Assembly: GCF_010501075.1 (NCBI RefSeq) | Contig: NZ_QVMN01000009.1 | Location: 62,001 to 126,000, forward strand | Length of the DNA stretch: 64,000 nt | Reading direction: 5' to 3' | From: Dysgonomonas sp. 25 | Lineage (GTDB): Bacteria; Bacteroidota; Bacteroidia; Bacteroidales; Dysgonomonadaceae | Shown: piece after piece, positions 62,211 through 64,000 of the stretch | How the letters are laid out: every line of letters begins with the position of its first letter | Numbering within the stretch: the stretch's first letter is position 1 | Made by a program: the position numbers and the translations under genes | The notes under the pieces: model-generated | Database searches by the model: none | Told to the model about the DNA's origin: nothing | The model's input: the letters and a program-made list of their open reading frames with translations, nothing else

Positions 62211-64000
62211 TTATTTGATAAAGTTGTAATAGTCAAAGGTTGTATTTGTACCTTTTATTCCACCCGGCATCATGTATTGTAGCCTGATACGATAATTTTC
62301 GGATGATATGAAAGGGAAAGTCGCTATCACAAAACGGTTGTACGATTCGCCTCCTCTGCCCATCAGGTTGTTGATAACCTGGTGCTGCAAATCGATAAAG
62401 TCTTCTTTATAGACCGACGGCAGGTTATAGTAGTACGGGAAGCGGCGGGTCGTTAACCCGTTGTATTCTCCCTGTTCGATACGTGTCAGGTAGTCTCCCC
62501 TCACAGGCAGGGCTTTCACCGGCGGCAGGCCTATTTCGTCTACATTTTCCCGTTTTACCTTTATCTGTCCTGCTACCGGATAATCTTTGTAAAGCAACGG
62601 ATAGATTTTTTGCCTGTAGTAGTAGTCTTCCAAAGTAGCTTCGACGTCTACCAGCGGTTTGTTTTCTGTCTGCTCTGTTCCTTTAAGCTCTGCTATATCG
62701 AACGGCTCCATGCCATCGGTCTCGTAACCGAACATCAATACATCGGATGTTATGACGCCGGCCGTTGCCGTGGTTTTACGGATGTCATCCACTTTTTCCT
62801 TGAATGTATTATAACGGCTCGCCTTGAAGTTATATGAGAGCAGCACCGCTCCTACATCCGTACGTGTCTCGGCTGTCGCCTGACGGTTCTCTACGGCGAT
62901 CGTACCGTCTTCTTCATCGTCGAGCAGGGATTGGTCGGCAGCTGTTGTCGGATTGGCAGCTGATATGCCATCGCCTTTGCTTAACGATACCACGCTTAAT
63001 TTATACTTGCGGCTGTTGTGTGCCTGCGGGATAACATAGTCTATGCGCCTGTCGGCTTCGTTGTACCTGAAATCGGCATATTGTTTGTTGCCGTTTTCGT
63101 CTACCAGTTCCATCTGGTTTTTCAGGTCTGTCGGGAACAGATAACTCTGTCCGTGTTGTAATTGTATGTATCCTTTGTTGCTTTCTCCTTTGAGGTAGTA
63201 TTGCTGGTCTACGACAGGATAGGCGTATACGATATTCTGAAGCGGGATGTCTTTCGGCGCGTTGCCTGTGGTAAAGGTGACAGTCTTACTTTCGATGGCT
63301 TCTTTGCCTGCTGTGTATACCGGGTTCCAGCGTCCGTCTTTATATTCTTTAAATACGACGCGTACTGTGGCTGTTATTTCTTTTTCGGGCGAAAGGATTT
63401 CGTGTGAATAGAACGATACGGCATCTTTGTCGGCATTCCATTTGAGTTTACCGGTTACATTCTGGCCGTCACTCAGGACAAAGTCTTTCAATTCTATCTG
63501 GTATAGTTTATCTCCTTCGTCGTCCTGTACTTCGAAAGGTTTCCCTACAGCTAAATTGAAGCGTGCCTGAGGTGCGGTAAAGACACTGATGTCTCCGGAT
63601 TTATCGACTGGCGACAGGTCGCTTATCATCATCATATCCAACGGGCTGCCTCCCGGGATAACGAGGTCACACTCTTCTCCGATAGAGAGCTTAAAGCGGC
63701 AATTGACTTTCACCAATCCGCCCAGCAGTTTCGCCCTGACGGCCATATAGGCTTTGAAGGATGCGGGGTTCGGCAGTTTGGCCTGCAGCAAGGCACCCAT
63801 ATCGGCTGTAAAAATTGGCAGCTTGGCTTTGAGGAACCATAATTTGACCTTTACGCCCAGTTCGCCATGCAGATAAGCATATGCCTGCCCGTTGGCGTAC
63901 CAACCGTTGATACCGATTGCGCCGCTGCGCCCTTTACATTCTGCCTCGCCATAGTCTTTAAGCATAATGTCGAAGCCCATACCCATCTGATAGTTGGCAT
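62211..64000 (-). CDS. large beta-rich protein, N-terminus beyond the window
   Basis: The frame is open to the right edge, so only the last 596 residues are seen. They contain Ig-like segments ('ISVFTAPQARFNLAVGKPFE', 'GKLKWNADKDAVSFYSHEIL'), a low-complexity acidic linker near 'DQSLLDDEEDGTIAVENRQA', and a C-terminal beta domain ending 'TNTTFDYYNFIK'. No sorting domain or membrane segment is visible. It starts the minus-strand cluster seen here, with a 125-base gap to the TANFOR-like toxin, and may be a secretion or surface-display partner of that toxin. Function unknown. Confidence 0.6.
   Translation of the reverse strand, partial: ANYQMGMGFDIMLKDYGEAECKGRSGAIGINGWYANGQAYAYLHGELGVKVKLWFLKAKLPIFTADMGALLQAKLPNPASFKAYMAVRAKLLGGLVKVNCRFKLSIGEECDLVIPGGSPLDMMMISDLSPVDKSGDISVFTAPQARFNLAVGKPFEVQDDEGDKLYQIELKDFVLSDGQNVTGKLKWNADKDAVSFYSHEILSPEKEITATVRVVFKEYKDGRWNPVYTAGKEAIESKTVTFTTGNAPKDIPLQNIVYAYPVVDQQYYLKGESNKGYIQLQHGQSYLFPTDLKNQMELVDENGNKQYADFRYNEADRRIDYVIPQAHNSRKYKLSVVSLSKGDGISAANPTTAADQSLLDDEEDGTIAVENRQATAETRTDVGAVLLSYNFKASRYNTFKEKVDDIRKTTATAGVITSDVLMFGYETDGMEPFDIAELKGTEQTENKPLVDVEATLEDYYYRQKIYPLLYKDYPVAGQIKVKRENVDEIGLPPVKALPVRGDYLTRIEQGEYNGLTTRRFPYYYNLPSVYKEDFIDLQHQVINNLMGRGGESYNRFVIATFPFISSENYRIRLQYMMPGGIKGTNTTFDYYNFIK

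Overview
The window looks like a chromosomal segment of a Bacteroidota bacterium, most likely a Bacteroidales member (a Dysgonomonas/Parabacteroides-like organism is my guess, not proven). The evidence is a subtype-iii type VI secretion system (T6SS) with tssN/O/P/Q/R and no tssJLM, type IX secretion (T9SS) C-terminal sorting and SprB-type repeats, a Bacteroidetes promoter of the TTG-N19-TAnnTTTG type, an IntDOT-like integrase and an RteC-like protein. Base composition is mosaic: core genes are moderate in GC, while the effector, immunity and toxin-tail cassettes are visibly AT-rich.

Region 1 (1-29338, + strand) is a T6SSiii operon: tssD (cut by the window edge), an unknown gene, tssE, tssF, tssN, tssK, tssG, vgrG, a variable effector/immunity array (8091-19575), then tssQ, tssO, tssP, tssR, a second tssF, tssH/clpV, and a multi-HTH regulator with its own promoter. 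The effector array is modular. Three modules begin with the same repeated leader that ends in an 'MTxIQFGTYTPP' effector N-terminus: one carries a putative caspase-fold effector with a membrane immunity protein, one has lost its effector but kept a lipoprotein immunity gene, and one carries a 437-aa effector with an anchored immunity protein. A DUF4280 PAAR-like spike, an Ig-like protein, a giant VasX-like putative pore-forming effector and two paralogous lipoprotein immunity genes follow.

Region 2 (29441-39243) is about 9.8 kb bounded by near-identical 115-bp inverted repeats. It holds an ArdC-like antirestriction zincin, a DNA methyltransferase-ParB fusion, two excisionase-like HTH genes, an RteC-like gene, an IntDOT-like tyrosine recombinase and several fragments. 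It sits exactly at the convergence of the two large transcription units and looks like a mobile or invertible element.

Region 3 (39273-64000, - strand) is a surface or secreted cluster: a large protein cut by the right edge (62211-64000), a 1564-aa FN3/TANFOR-like polymorphic toxin with an internal zincin motif, a long array of immunity genes and displaced toxin tails (47746-57394), then an FN3 exported protein, a PKD lipoprotein, an outer-membrane beta-barrel and a SprB-repeat protein with a T9SS sorting domain. The tail array has the architecture of rhs/cdiA orphan modules. An orphan deaminase tail begins with the same junction sequence found just after the zincin motif of the full-length gene, further tail remnants share 75-bp and 24-bp repeats, and immunity genes outlive their toxins. 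One immunity-like protein in this array is fused to a complete endonuclease V, an enzyme that acts on deaminated DNA, and it lies beside deaminase-type tails. This array, with its exchange junctions and the EndoV fusion, is the best candidate here for an undescribed system.
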